A stretch of 11,426 bases of DNA from Oribacterium sp. UBA3737 (GCA_002371295.1 DFGZ01000202.1:1-11426), one strand, 5' to 3'; positions 1-6,600 are shown, counted from the stretch's first letter. Numbers and translations are program-made. Notes: a model not told the origin generated them from the letters alone.

Positions 1-126
1 GTTGATGAGGATGAAATGAAAGTTGCGATGCTTACTTCGATTTTTATTGACAACAGAAAAGCCAATGCTAATACATCGAAAATCATGAAAGAAGTCCTTG
101 ATGTGACGGGAATTGAAAAAGGCTGA
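1..126 (+). CDS. C-terminal 41 residues of an unrecognised protein (5' end outside window)
   Basis: Frame 1 is open from the first base to a TGA at 124-126, giving 41 residues that end in DVTGIEKG. The fragment is lysine-rich and looks helical (a motif around KVAMLTSIF, then NTSKIMKEVLDV), with no membrane segment. It is too short to assign to a family. It is followed immediately by a hairpin terminator and faces the minus-strand gene at 193-1293, which supports it being a genuine gene end. The start and most of the protein lie to the left of the window. Confidence 0.7.
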   Translation, partial: VDEDEMKVAMLTSIFIDNRKANANTSKIMKEVLDVTGIEKG

Positions 127-138
127 TTTGCGTATTTA

Positions 139-191
139 CAAAAAAACAAAGATACCTTGGAGAGCAACTTTCCCCGGTATCCTTGTTTTTT
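139..191. terminator. Bidirectional Rho-independent terminator
   Basis: GATACC (151-156) pairs with GGTATC (176-181). The stem extends outward through ACAA/TTGT with one A-C mismatch. A T run follows at 186-191 on the plus strand, and an A run at 139-146 gives a T run on the minus strand. It lies between the converging gene ends at 126 and 193 and probably serves both. The loop is long (about 19 nt), so the hairpin is weaker than the other terminators here. Confidence 0.7.
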
Positions 192-192
192 C

Positions 193-1293
193 TTAGTTCC
201 AAAGACCTTTCCACCATTCTTTTGCATTTCCGAAAAAGTCTGTTATTGGAGCCATAGGAGCAGACGAATCCTTTATCTCCATACTTACAGTAGGGCTCGT
301 CATTGCATCATATCCTTTGTCTACAAGATCTGATGCTTGCTGTGTAATGCTGTAATCTTCTTCCATTTGTTTGCTCTTTGCATCAAAATCAGCCTTTAAG
401 TCTGAATAACGGCTGTCTCGACTAATTTTTGCACTGTCTGCCATTCCAATGCCTTTGCTTTTCATGCTGCTGATAACGGACTCTTTCGCTGATGCCTGCG
501 AAGCTATTGAACTGTACGCGCCTGCAAGCGGTGTGCTAGGGAGGCTGCTGAAACTGATCCCCGGCATTCCTCTGTCGTAACTTCCCGAATACCCTTTCTG
601 TGCTGTTTCAAAAATATTTCCGATGCTGATACTGTTTTTGATAGATGCAAACTGGCCTTTCGATGTAGAGTCTTTATATGTCTTCTCCATCTGTTTGCTC
701 ATTTGCGACACCATTTTGTCCGGTGTAAAATCCGCAGGGATTTGCGGTGTTTCAAGCTTTAACGAAGAAGCAATATCTCCGTATGTGCTGTTAAACAGTT
801 CCATGCAGTCTGCCGCCTTATTTGCGCTTTCCGCCATCGTATAACTGTCCGTATAGCTTTGAGATAGTGCCATGTACTGGAGGTTTAAAAGCCCCGTGTC
901 ATAAATCGAAGAATAATCCATCACTGCGACTTCCGCTGCAATGCTCTGCGGCACAGGAATATTCATCTGTGATCCTATAGCCATAGACAGCTTCATCATG
1001 TTGTTCCCGGACATGGAATCAAGAACATCTCCATAGACCGATGAGTAGTCCTCTGCATTCAGCAGAGCTCTTATGTCCGCAGCAGAGGCAGCCTGTTTCA
1101 TATCGTTCAGCGAAATGCTGCCGTTTTCGGCAAGACCGTCCATGTAGGCCATGATTTCTTCTGAGGACGAATCTGCGTTGATCCCGGTATCACCTGTTTC
1201 TGCAGCAAGAGATACGCACGGCGCAGAAAAAACAATGGTTGACATAATTGAAGCGGCAATCCCGATTTTAAAAATGATTGATCTGATTTTCAT
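193..1293 (-). CDS. Secreted protein of unknown function, 366 aa
   Basis: The N-terminus is a clear Sec signal peptide: MKIRS, a hydrophobic core at about residues 6-25, then VSLAA before ET, with cleavage likely after A30 or A31. The mature protein is rich in Ser, Met, Ala and Asp, looks mostly helical, and has a single cysteine (in the ADCMEL segment). It has no C-terminal membrane anchor or LPXTG motif. It ends in an aromatic segment, FFGNAKEWWKGLWN, that could lie at a membrane surface. AAAGGGGGAAACG upstream of the ATG supports the start at 1293. The 94-aa gene at 1362-1646 lies 68 nt upstream on the same strand, so the two may be co-transcribed. I recognise no family. A secreted accessory protein of a mobile element is one possibility, but this is only inference. 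Confidence 0.85.
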   Translation of the reverse strand: MKIRSIIFKIGIAASIMSTIVFSAPCVSLAAETGDTGINADSSSEEIMAYMDGLAENGSISLNDMKQAASAADIRALLNAEDYSSVYGDVLDSMSGNNMMKLSMAIGSQMNIPVPQSIAAEVAVMDYSSIYDTGLLNLQYMALSQSYTDSYTMAESANKAADCMELFNSTYGDIASSLKLETPQIPADFTPDKMVSQMSKQMEKTYKDSTSKGQFASIKNSISIGNIFETAQKGYSGSYDRGMPGISFSSLPSTPLAGAYSSIASQASAKESVISSMKSKGIGMADSAKISRDSRYSDLKADFDAKSKQMEEDYSITQQASDLVDKGYDAMTSPTVSMEIKDSSAPMAPITDFFGNAKEWWKGLWN

Positions 1294-1361
1294 CGTTTCC
1301 CCCTTTTATAAAAATAATGTACTCACTAAAAGTATGATATTTCTCCTATGCTTCTCGCAGC

Positions 1362-1646
1362 CTATTTGTGAAGACTTAACATATGATTGATATAATCCCA
1401 TGCCTGTTCGATAGCGGCACTGACTGCCAGGTTTGTGCCGCCATTGTCATCTGCGGTCTCTTCATACCATATGAGATAATTTAAAAAATCCCATGGCGAT
1501 TTTGAAAGCGCAATGATCTTATCGAAATCAGGCACGATACTGTCAGCACGGTATTCTTTTTCAACCTCTCTGATCCTTTCTTCAAGGATCTCAAATTTTT
1601 TGTATGATATTTCGATACATCCCTGTTTTAAATCTTTCTTTTTCAA
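1362..1646 (-). CDS. Small helical protein, 94 aa, TTG start
   Basis: The reading frame opens with TTG at 1646. A perfect AGGAGG lies 7 nt upstream (1654-1659 on the complement), so the non-ATG start is well supported; no in-frame ATG lies nearby. The product begins MKKKDLKQG and continues with a charged, coiled-coil-like helix at about residues 16-34 (KFEILEERIREVEKEY). It then has a Trp/Tyr-containing stretch, SPWDFLNYLIWYEE, at about 50-63, and a C-terminal helix. There is no signal peptide or membrane segment, so it is probably cytoplasmic. It is the first gene of a minus-strand pair with the secreted protein at 193-1293 and is divergent from the plus-strand gene at 1820. No family is recognised. 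A regulatory role is possible from its position beside an inverted repeat, but no DNA-binding motif is evident. Confidence 0.8.
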   Translation of the reverse strand: MKKKDLKQGCIEISYKKFEILEERIREVEKEYRADSIVPDFDKIIALSKSPWDFLNYLIWYEETADDNGGTNLAVSAAIEQAWDYINHMLSLHK

Positions 1647-1653
1647 AATCCCG

Positions 1654-1659
1654 CCTCCT
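1654..1659 (-). promoter_or_regulatory. Consensus ribosome binding site that decides a TTG start
   Basis: AGGAGG on the minus strand with 7 nt to TTG at 1646. This is the best evidence that the 94-aa gene starts at a TTG codon. Confidence 0.85.
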
Positions 1660-1704
1660 GTTTTTCTTAATGTCAGTTATGTAAGTTTCCTGCAGTTTTT
1701 TCGT

Positions 1705-1724
1705 TTTTCTGGGAACCCAGAAAA
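1705..1724. repeat. 20-bp inverted repeat in the divergent intergenic region (candidate operator)
   Basis: TTTTCTGGG (1705-1713) and CCCAGAAAA (1716-1724) are perfect 9-bp complements separated by only AA. A 2-nt spacer cannot form a normal RNA loop without breaking pairs, and no gene ends into it, so a protein-binding site fits better than a terminator. It lies 58 nt from the TTG start of the minus-strand gene and 95 nt from the ATG of the plus-strand gene at 1820. It could therefore control either or both. The sequence does not match a regulator site that I know. Confidence 0.55.
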
Positions 1725-1806
1725 GCATGAAACTTGATTTTTTCTGTCATACTCATGATTAAGAGATTTTGTATATCTCACTTCACGAATTCACCGGAAC
1801 AATAAC

Positions 1807-1813
1807 AAGGGGG
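1807..1813 (+). promoter_or_regulatory. Ribosome binding site that sets the ATG at 1820
   Basis: AAGGGGG sits 6 nt before the ATG at 1820. The alternative upstream TTG at 1769, in the same frame, has no comparable site, so 1820 is preferred. Confidence 0.75.
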
Positions 1814-1819
1814 ATCGAA

Positions 1820-2506
1820 ATGTCTGACAGTCTTGGCTTAAAGATGGAATATGACAACATTCTGTCAGGGAATCAGGATGACTTCTCATCTGCTTATATA
1901 AAGAAAGAAGCGGAGCAGGAAGATTACATGGAACTCATGCGATATTTCTTTGAGGAAATTATGGGATGGGGGCCTGTTGAGATAGAAAAATATGTGACGC
2001 TTGATATCATCGAACGAATGCATATGTCGAAGATACTTGGGAAGATTGATTTTCCTGCTGAGCTGGACAAGGAAAAGGATCTGTTTTACCTTTCAAATAT
2101 TCTGTATCCGTCATCTTCTGCAAATGATAAAAGAACTGTCATCCTTACTGTGTATAAGAAAGTACTTACCGGGGAACTGAAAAAGTTTCCGAAGAATTTC
2201 TTTTTTCTTGCAGACAGTGATAATTATTATTTTGTCTGCCTGAACTATGCCTTGAAAGAAAATCTTTTTTTTAAGAGCATTGAAGAAGTTTATTCTTTTT
2301 TCGCAGACACAGACAAGGCAAGCATGTTTTTAGAAAGTGTAAGGCTTCTGGTTCCGTGCCGGGACAACTATGATATTCCGCTTGATATGATCCATGATTT
2401 TCTTCCATGCGATCAGAAGGATGACAGCTGTTATTCTTACTACAAGCTGACGGGGATTATGAATGCACATCATAAAAAGAGGAAAAATGTGGGGAGGCAG
2501 AGATGA
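1820..2506 (+). CDS. Unrecognised cytoplasmic protein, 228 aa
   Basis: The protein begins MSDSLGLKMEYDN, with AAGGGGG 6 nt upstream of the ATG. An extension to a TTG at 1769 is possible but has no ribosome binding site. There is no signal peptide or membrane segment. The composition is acidic and rich in Phe and Tyr, with predicted helices throughout: about residues 30-70 (including FFEEIMGWGPVEIEKYV), a leucine- and tyrosine-containing stretch near DLFYLSNILYP, and aromatic segments such as NFFFLADSDNYYFVCLNY. The C-terminus turns basic (HHKKRKNVGRQR), which could contact nucleic acid or simply reflect the overlapping downstream ribosome binding site. It overlaps the next gene by 4 nt (ATGA at 2503-2506), so translational coupling is likely. 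No family is recognised. Confidence 0.85.
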   Translation: MSDSLGLKMEYDNILSGNQDDFSSAYIKKEAEQEDYMELMRYFFEEIMGWGPVEIEKYVTLDIIERMHMSKILGKIDFPAELDKEKDLFYLSNILYPSSSANDKRTVILTVYKKVLTGELKKFPKNFFFLADSDNYYFVCLNYALKENLFFKSIEEVYSFFADTDKASMFLESVRLLVPCRDNYDIPLDMIHDFLPCDQKDDSCYSYYKLTGIMNAHHKKRKNVGRQR

Positions 2507-2790
2507 GAATATATGTCAGGAACAGAATTATTCATCTTCTTAACAACGACGTAAAGAGCAGCAGAAAAAACTGCACAAGAATTTTGAAGAATATACGCGA
2601 TGTAGCGTATAAACATAACAGGTATTCGTATTATCTCACATTTCTTATTATCATGCACGTTATGACAGGAGACCTGATCGAACAGTTTGACCCGGATGTG
2701 CTTGAGGCCGTCTTTAGCGAGCTGAGGCTCAAAGACAAAGAAAATGCAGACAAAAGGCTCATTCCACCAAACCAGAGCCCGCGTAATTAG
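2503..2790 (+). CDS. Small basic protein, 95 aa, unknown function
   Basis: The start ATG overlaps the stop of the 228-aa gene in an ATGA, and GGGGAGG lies just upstream inside that gene's last codons. The product begins MRIYVRNRIIHLLNN and is strongly basic in its first 40 residues (KSSRKNCTRILKN). It then has a hydrophobic stretch, YYLTFLIIMHVM, at about residues 43-54 that is short for a membrane span, followed by an acidic helix (DPDVLEAVFSEL) and a polar tail. It is probably made together with the 228-aa protein and may be its partner. A bidirectional terminator 20 nt downstream closes the unit. No family is recognised. Confidence 0.75.
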   Translation: MRIYVRNRIIHLLNNDVKSSRKNCTRILKNIRDVAYKHNRYSYYLTFLIIMHVMTGDLIEQFDPDVLEAVFSELRLKDKENADKRLIPPNQSPRN

Positions 2791-2810
2791 AGCATGCCCG
2801 TACCAGCGCG

Positions 2811-2840
2811 AAAAAAGGAACCGTTGTGGTTCCTTTTTTT
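2811..2840. terminator. Perfect bidirectional Rho-independent terminator
   Basis: GGAACC (2817-2822), loop GTTGT, GGTTCC (2828-2833), followed by seven T (2834-2840) and preceded by six A (2811-2816). The A and T flanks also pair, making a 12-bp stem. It ends the plus-strand pair 1820-2790 and the minus-strand phosphatase unit whose stop is at 2852. Confidence 0.93.
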
Positions 2841-2851
2841 CTCTTGTTTTG

Positions 2852-3613
2852 TCATGCAAGGCAGATGACTGCTGCGCCAATGTTATCGGAATAACTTTTT
2901 GTGCTCTTGGCGGCTGTTACAAGTGCGTTCGCCGCTGAACTGACGCCATCCGATTCGAGGACGATGACAGGAATATACTGCTGCTGTATGGAGTAATGAA
3001 CCCCGTCAGTAGTCATGAGCAGAATGTCTGTTTCTTTTATCCTGCCGCTCTCTGTCTGAATATCCGGTTCAAGGAGAACTCCTATTCCGCTCGTAAGTTG
3101 CAGGTTATCCGGGTGCAGGTAGTACTGTTCTTCAGTAATCTTTCCCTCTTCAAGAAGCTCATAGGCTCTCGTATGGTCGCTTGTAAGGTTTATAAGAGCG
3201 CCATCCCTTATCAAAGACAGTCTGGTGTTTCCTGCGTGGGAAAAATAGATCCTGTTATCAGATGAACAAAGAAGACACGTCACGCTTGCGGCATAACCCG
3301 AATACCTCTCCTCGTTTCCAAGTTTGAAGCCGCCAAGCAGCTTGTTAGCACTGCGCATCGCAAACTCTAAGAAAAAGCCCGGCTTTGACAGGAAGAGCTT
3401 TCTGTCTTTTTTGAAGACATATTCTATCTGTTCTTTGATTGATTCTGTCACTATGGCAGCAGGCTGTGGGAACTGATCGACCGAGCCTGTTCCGTCCGCG
3501 ATTATGCAAAGAAGGTTGTCGTCATTCAGTTCAAGAAACTGTACATAGTCCTCCTGTTTTTCTCTGTCATTGCCTATGTCGACCTGCGCCCCAAGCATAT
3601 ATCTGTTTGGCAT
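2852..3613 (-). CDS. PP2C-family Ser/Thr protein phosphatase, 253 aa
   Basis: The protein removes phosphate from phosphoserine or phosphothreonine using bound metal ions and is probably cytoplasmic, as no signal or membrane segment is seen. The family's motifs appear in order: DIGNDREKQED (12-22, matching the N-terminal G-x-x-R-x-x-(N/Q)-E-D motif), ADGTGS (39-44, metal ligand D40), SGYAASVTC (105-113), AGNTRL (127-132), the flap-like segment LLEEGKITEEQ then HP (153-168), LTSGIG (173-178), LLMTTDGV (198-205, D203) and SDNIG (242-246, D243). The usual Asp of the GDSR motif is Asn here (N129), which may weaken a third metal site. The length matches compact bacterial PP2C enzymes. The start at 3613 is chosen because AGGAGG lies 6 nt upstream; a longer version from 3676 would overlap the upstream gene and lacks such a site. 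It lies 1 nt after the membrane-protein gene 3615-4259. No kinase is visible. Confidence 0.92.
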   Translation of the reverse strand: MPNRYMLGAQVDIGNDREKQEDYVQFLELNDDNLLCIIADGTGSVDQFPQPAAIVTESIKEQIEYVFKKDRKLFLSKPGFFLEFAMRSANKLLGGFKLGNEERYSGYAASVTCLLCSSDNRIYFSHAGNTRLSLIRDGALINLTSDHTRAYELLEEGKITEEQYYLHPDNLQLTSGIGVLLEPDIQTESGRIKETDILLMTTDGVHYSIQQQYIPVIVLESDGVSSAANALVTAAKSTKSYSDNIGAAVICLA

Positions 3614-3614
3614 A

Positions 3615-4259
3615 CTATTCCTCCTGTGTAATGTTTTTCCCTGTGCCGCCATAAGACGCACCTTCCGCTGCGACATTCTGCTCTTCTGTATGATTTTCTC
3701 CCAGAGCCATATCTTTACAGTAACTGTATATGGTCACTGACTCGTTGAACTTCTGCTGATAGGCAAGATAAATATATGCAAGCTTGTCTTTATCGTCATA
3801 CACCTTTTCCATAGTATCAAGGAGCTGTTCATATAAGACAAGACAGTTGAAAGCCGCATCGATCCCCTTTGACTCGTAATAGTCAGATGTACCTACCTTA
3901 AGCGGGTGTTCTCTGTAATACCTGTTGTAATCATATTTCAGTATCACAATTTCCTGCCTGAATATCGCAATATGAGTCATTACATCAGAAGGAGCTATGT
4001 CTCCGTCAAGATACAGGGCCGCTACGTCATCTGTATCTTTTATAAGAGTCGTGAGGCTTTCCATGTAATATTCCTGTTTCTCAAGCCATTCCTTCCCAGT
4101 CTGGTATTTTGATGGCCTTGTAACTAACACTGAGATAAGAACAGTCGCTGCTGACAATGCCAGTATACATGCAAGCAGAATGCGCTTTCTTATTCTTTTT
4201 CTTCTGCTGCTTTTAATCCTCTCCCGATGATTCTGGACTGTGTTTTTTTGCATATTCAT
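3615..4259 (-). CDS. Single-pass membrane protein, 214 aa, paired with the phosphatase
   Basis: The first 27 residues are very basic (a cluster around RERIKSSRRKRIRKR), followed by one hydrophobic segment at about 28-46 (ILLACILALSAATVLISVL). This fits a signal anchor with the short basic N-terminus inside and about 165 residues outside. The outer part is helical and rich in Tyr, with charged segments (KEWLEKQEYYMESL; YNRYYREH; LYEQLLDTMEKVYDDKDK), and ends in a Gly/Glu tail. GGAGG lies 8 nt before the ATG at 4259; a second in-frame ATG follows two codons later. Its stop is 1 nt from the phosphatase start, so the two proteins are very likely made together. It could be a sensor or anchor for the phosphatase, but this is inference. 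No family is recognised. Confidence 0.85.
   Translation of the reverse strand: MNMQKNTVQNHRERIKSSRRKRIRKRILLACILALSAATVLISVLVTRPSKYQTGKEWLEKQEYYMESLTTLIKDTDDVAALYLDGDIAPSDVMTHIAIFRQEIVILKYDYNRYYREHPLKVGTSDYYESKGIDAAFNCLVLYEQLLDTMEKVYDDKDKLAYIYLAYQQKFNESVTIYSYCKDMALGENHTEEQNVAAEGASYGGTGKNITQEE
3620..3625 (-). promoter_or_regulatory. Ribosome binding site of the phosphatase, inside the upstream gene's last codons
   Basis: AGGAGG on the minus strand, 6 nt before the ATG at 3613, overlaps the Gln-Glu-Glu codons that end the upstream membrane protein. It fixes the phosphatase start and implies coupled translation of the two genes. Confidence 0.85.
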
Positions 4260-4288
4260 GAACTTTTCCTCCGAAACAAGTATGGAAG

Positions 4289-4294
4289 ATTTTA
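4289..4294 (-). promoter_or_regulatory. Possible -10 element for the membrane protein/phosphatase pair
   Basis: TAAAAT on the minus strand differs from TATAAT at one base and would start transcription about 20-25 nt before the ATG at 4259. The spacing places the -35 at the edge of the upstream terminator, where no good TTGACA match exists, so this is weak. A promoter is expected here because a strong terminator separates this pair from the gene upstream. Confidence 0.25.
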
Positions 4295-4310
4295 GTCATT
4301 CTTTGGACAC

Positions 4311-4339
4311 AAAAACCCCGCAGACATTAGTCTGCGGGG
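4311..4339 (-). terminator. Strong Rho-independent terminator of the 723-aa surface protein gene
   Basis: CCCCGCAGAC (4316-4325) and GTCTGCGGGG (4330-4339) form a perfect 10-bp GC-rich stem with loop ATTA. The A run at 4311-4315 is a T run on the minus strand, and no T run follows on the plus strand, so it acts on minus-strand transcripts. It lies 29 nt after the stop at 4369. Confidence 0.95.
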
Positions 4340-4368
4340 CAGAAGGGATGAAAAATCTAAGGAAGAAT

Positions 4369-6540
4369 TTACTTTCCGCCTGTTGTTTTCTTATCGTCTT
4401 TTTCTTCCTCGTCCTCCTTTTTTCCGGCATAGATCAGAAAAGCAATGGCTCCGCCAAAGGCAAGGAGAAGAGCAACAAGGATGCAGCCCTCGATAAGACG
4501 TTTGGTATCTTTTCTGTTTCGTGTATTGTCCTCATCCTCGCTCTCTGCCTCATCATCGGCTTTTTCCGTCGTCACAGCAGTATTGATCTCTTCTTCCAGT
4601 GACATTCCCGTCTGGCTTTCTGCTTCTTCGTTTTCGCCGTTGTTCTCCGGTTTAGTCTCTTCACTTCTGGCACTGTCTTTCTCACCCGCGGAATAAGAAT
4701 CTTCGATCTTTTCCGTCTGCGTCCTTTGTGAAACTGTGTCTCTAAGCTGCCTTGAAGATGAATCACTGTTTCTCGTTACAGTAGCGGCGGCTGATCTCGT
4801 CGTTACTGTGACTTCCTCTGTGTCGTCGCCAAAGACGCCTTTTGTGAAATCTATTACCTCCAGCACAGTCTCTTTGATCGGAGAAGGTATGTAATCAATA
4901 ATGTCCTGGCTTTCCGGTTCCAGATCAGATACCTGCGGCTTTGCAGGCTGCGGATTTACTGGCTGAATAGGATCCGGTCTTTCGTATCCGTGGTTCTGAT
5001 CCGTGTTTGTGTTATCGTCCGAAGCCGCTGGCTGTTCCTGCTCATCATGTGTTTCTACAGGCTTTTCTTTTACGATAGTGACCTGGATACTTTTCAACTG
5101 ATAAGATGCGGATCCGTCTTCAATGCTGCCGGAAATGGTCGCCTTCTTTTCAATATCGCCATCAGCCGCATCTTCCTCGATCACGCCAAAAACCTCGAGT
5201 GTCGCAGGCGTTACCTGCTTAACCTCTGCTTTTGTGTTTTCTACTTCAAGAGATATTACAATAGGCCCTGTCCTCAATATATTCACGGTGTTGCCGTTGT
5301 ATTTATACTGGATTCCGTCTACGGTCACTCCTGTTACTTTTGCGTTTTCAAAAGAGGGCAATATCAGTTTTCCCGGATAGAGATTATCCTGTATATCAAG
5401 TATTATTCTGACGGTTTTATTTGCGCTTTCAGCCTGTTCCTCCTGAGGTAAAGGATCTTCCTGTGCTTCCTGTCCTGTTCCTTCGCTGGCAGGCTGAGGA
5501 GAAAGGTACTCAAGGCCGTTAACGGTAATAACCGCAGATCCTTCCACATTGTCTCCCGTATTGTCTGCCTTAATGACCAGTTTTTCTTTGTCCGAGACAA
5601 TGACAGGAGGAGTCACTTTTGCATCTGTCATGTCCTGAGCAGGCTGCGCTGGGGTTTCTCCTTCCCCCTGTCCCGGTATGTTGTCAGATTCGGTATTTTC
5701 GCTTCCTTCGCCCTCTGCTGTGGCAGAAGCACTTGTCTCGTCCCCGGTTTCAGTACTCTGAGGATCCTCAGTGTTCGAAGTATCCTCAGCTCTTTTCACG
5801 TTTTCTGAAGCCGTTTCCTCTTCGCGCAGAGCTGATGCCATTCTATTCATTTCCGTATCGACAAACTCGACATCGCTGCATTCCTCATCTTTCGAAATGG
5901 TCATATCCATGAAATCGGGCTGGATCTCTGTATACTCCATGGTTGATGTGATATTGGCGCTAGTCCCTCCGGGAACAGATCCGGAAACGGATATTTCAGG
6001 GATCTTTGAAAGCGGGATCAAACCGCTTAAATTGATCTCAATATCTGTCACGCTTTCAGAGATCGTGTATTTTTCTCCCGGAGAATATGCCGATGTTGAT
6101 TCTCCCGCTATGATTTCTCCTGTTCCATTAAATCCTTCCCATGTGCCAAGTCTGACCGCAGCGTTTTCCATACTGCAGCCCAGCTGTATCCTGAAAGTTA
6201 CAGAGTCTGCCACAGCGCCCCCTTTTGACAGATTGAAGAGTGTTTTTTCGATGGACTGTATTTCATCGCCTTCTGCCGCAGTGATCGTCTCAGTGACAAC
6301 ACTGGGATCATTGCTTGTGAATTCTGTGGTCTTGGCAGAGTCCCCGAACCATACTACATCGTCCTGAGCGCCGATCTCTTCTGTTTCTTCGCCTGTTTCT
6401 CCCGTTTCAATGATCTCTGTACCGCCGACTGTAAAGTTAATGATCTCGTTGTTTTCGCTTGCAAATACTGTCGCAGCGGGCGAAAGTATCATTGACGCGG
6501 TAATGACTATGGCAAGCTGTTTTAAAAGGTGATTTTTCAT
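4369..6540 (-). CDS. Membrane-anchored surface protein, 723 aa, unknown function
   Basis: The first 27 residues are a Sec signal peptide (MKNHLLKQ, a hydrophobic core, then ATVFAS). After it come a Glu/Thr-rich stretch (about 45-60), a beta-rich region with few charges (about 60-210), a low-complexity Glu/Ser/Thr/Gly linker (about 240-305), a second beta-rich region (about 310-500), and Pro- and Glu-rich spacers. A membrane span lies at about 682-706 (GCILVALLLAFGGAIAFLIY), then a 17-residue tail of Lys, Asp and Glu. There is no LPXTG motif, so the anchor is the membrane itself. The signal peptide fixes the ATG at 6540; 24 more in-frame codons lie upstream but do not look like a leader. The only good ribosome binding site is 19 nt from the ATG, with a small hairpin between. 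The architecture suggests an adhesin-like or stalk protein; the ligand is unknown. Confidence 0.85.
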   Translation of the reverse strand: MKNHLLKQLAIVITASMILSPAATVFASENNEIINFTVGGTEIIETGETGEETEEIGAQDDVVWFGDSAKTTEFTSNDPSVVTETITAAEGDEIQSIEKTLFNLSKGGAVADSVTFRIQLGCSMENAAVRLGTWEGFNGTGEIIAGESTSAYSPGEKYTISESVTDIEINLSGLIPLSKIPEISVSGSVPGGTSANITSTMEYTEIQPDFMDMTISKDEECSDVEFVDTEMNRMASALREEETASENVKRAEDTSNTEDPQSTETGDETSASATAEGEGSENTESDNIPGQGEGETPAQPAQDMTDAKVTPPVIVSDKEKLVIKADNTGDNVEGSAVITVNGLEYLSPQPASEGTGQEAQEDPLPQEEQAESANKTVRIILDIQDNLYPGKLILPSFENAKVTGVTVDGIQYKYNGNTVNILRTGPIVISLEVENTKAEVKQVTPATLEVFGVIEEDAADGDIEKKATISGSIEDGSASYQLKSIQVTIVKEKPVETHDEQEQPAASDDNTNTDQNHGYERPDPIQPVNPQPAKPQVSDLEPESQDIIDYIPSPIKETVLEVIDFTKGVFGDDTEEVTVTTRSAAATVTRNSDSSSRQLRDTVSQRTQTEKIEDSYSAGEKDSARSEETKPENNGENEEAESQTGMSLEEEINTAVTTEKADDEAESEDEDNTRNRKDTKRLIEGCILVALLLAFGGAIAFLIYAGKKEDEEEKDDKKTTGGK

Positions 6541-6547
6541 GCTTTTC

Positions 6548-6565
6548 CGGCTTTGGCCGCCTCCC
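6548..6565 (-). promoter_or_regulatory. Distant ribosome binding site bridged by a small hairpin
   Basis: On the minus strand GGGAGG (6565-6560) is followed directly by CGGC-CAAA-GCCG (6559-6548), a 4-bp GC hairpin with a 4-nt loop, and then 7 nt to the ATG at 6540. The linear spacing of 19 nt is too long for efficient initiation, but if the hairpin folds the effective spacing is 7 nt. Whether it forms in the cell is inference. An alternative is weak initiation from the GGAAAAGC next to the ATG. Confidence 0.5.
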
Positions 6566-6570
6566 GTTAG

Positions 6571-6600
6571 AATAAATTTCGTGCTCCACGGATTTGTTAA
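6571..6600 (-). promoter_or_regulatory. Weak candidate promoter of the surface protein gene
   Basis: TTAACA (6600-6595, one mismatch to TTGACA) is followed after 18 nt by TTTATT (6576-6571, 4 of 6 matches to TATAAT). The predicted transcript start would fall within or next to the GGGAGG at 6565-6560, leaving little leader, which argues against it. A promoter must lie between the terminator at 6655-6693 and the ATG at 6540 if that terminator is efficient. Confidence 0.2.

Noticed and set aside
1705..1724. Inverted repeat as a terminator
   Set aside because: A 2-nt spacer leaves no proper loop, no coding region ends into it, and both neighbouring genes start and do not end here.
1769..1819. 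TTG start at 1769 for the 228-aa protein
   Set aside because: No ribosome binding site precedes it, while AAGGGGG is well placed for the ATG at 1820.
3614..3676. Longer N-terminus of the phosphatase from 3676
   Set aside because: It would overlap the upstream gene by about 60 nt and lacks a ribosome binding site, while AGGAGG lies correctly before the ATG at 3613, where the PP2C homology also begins.
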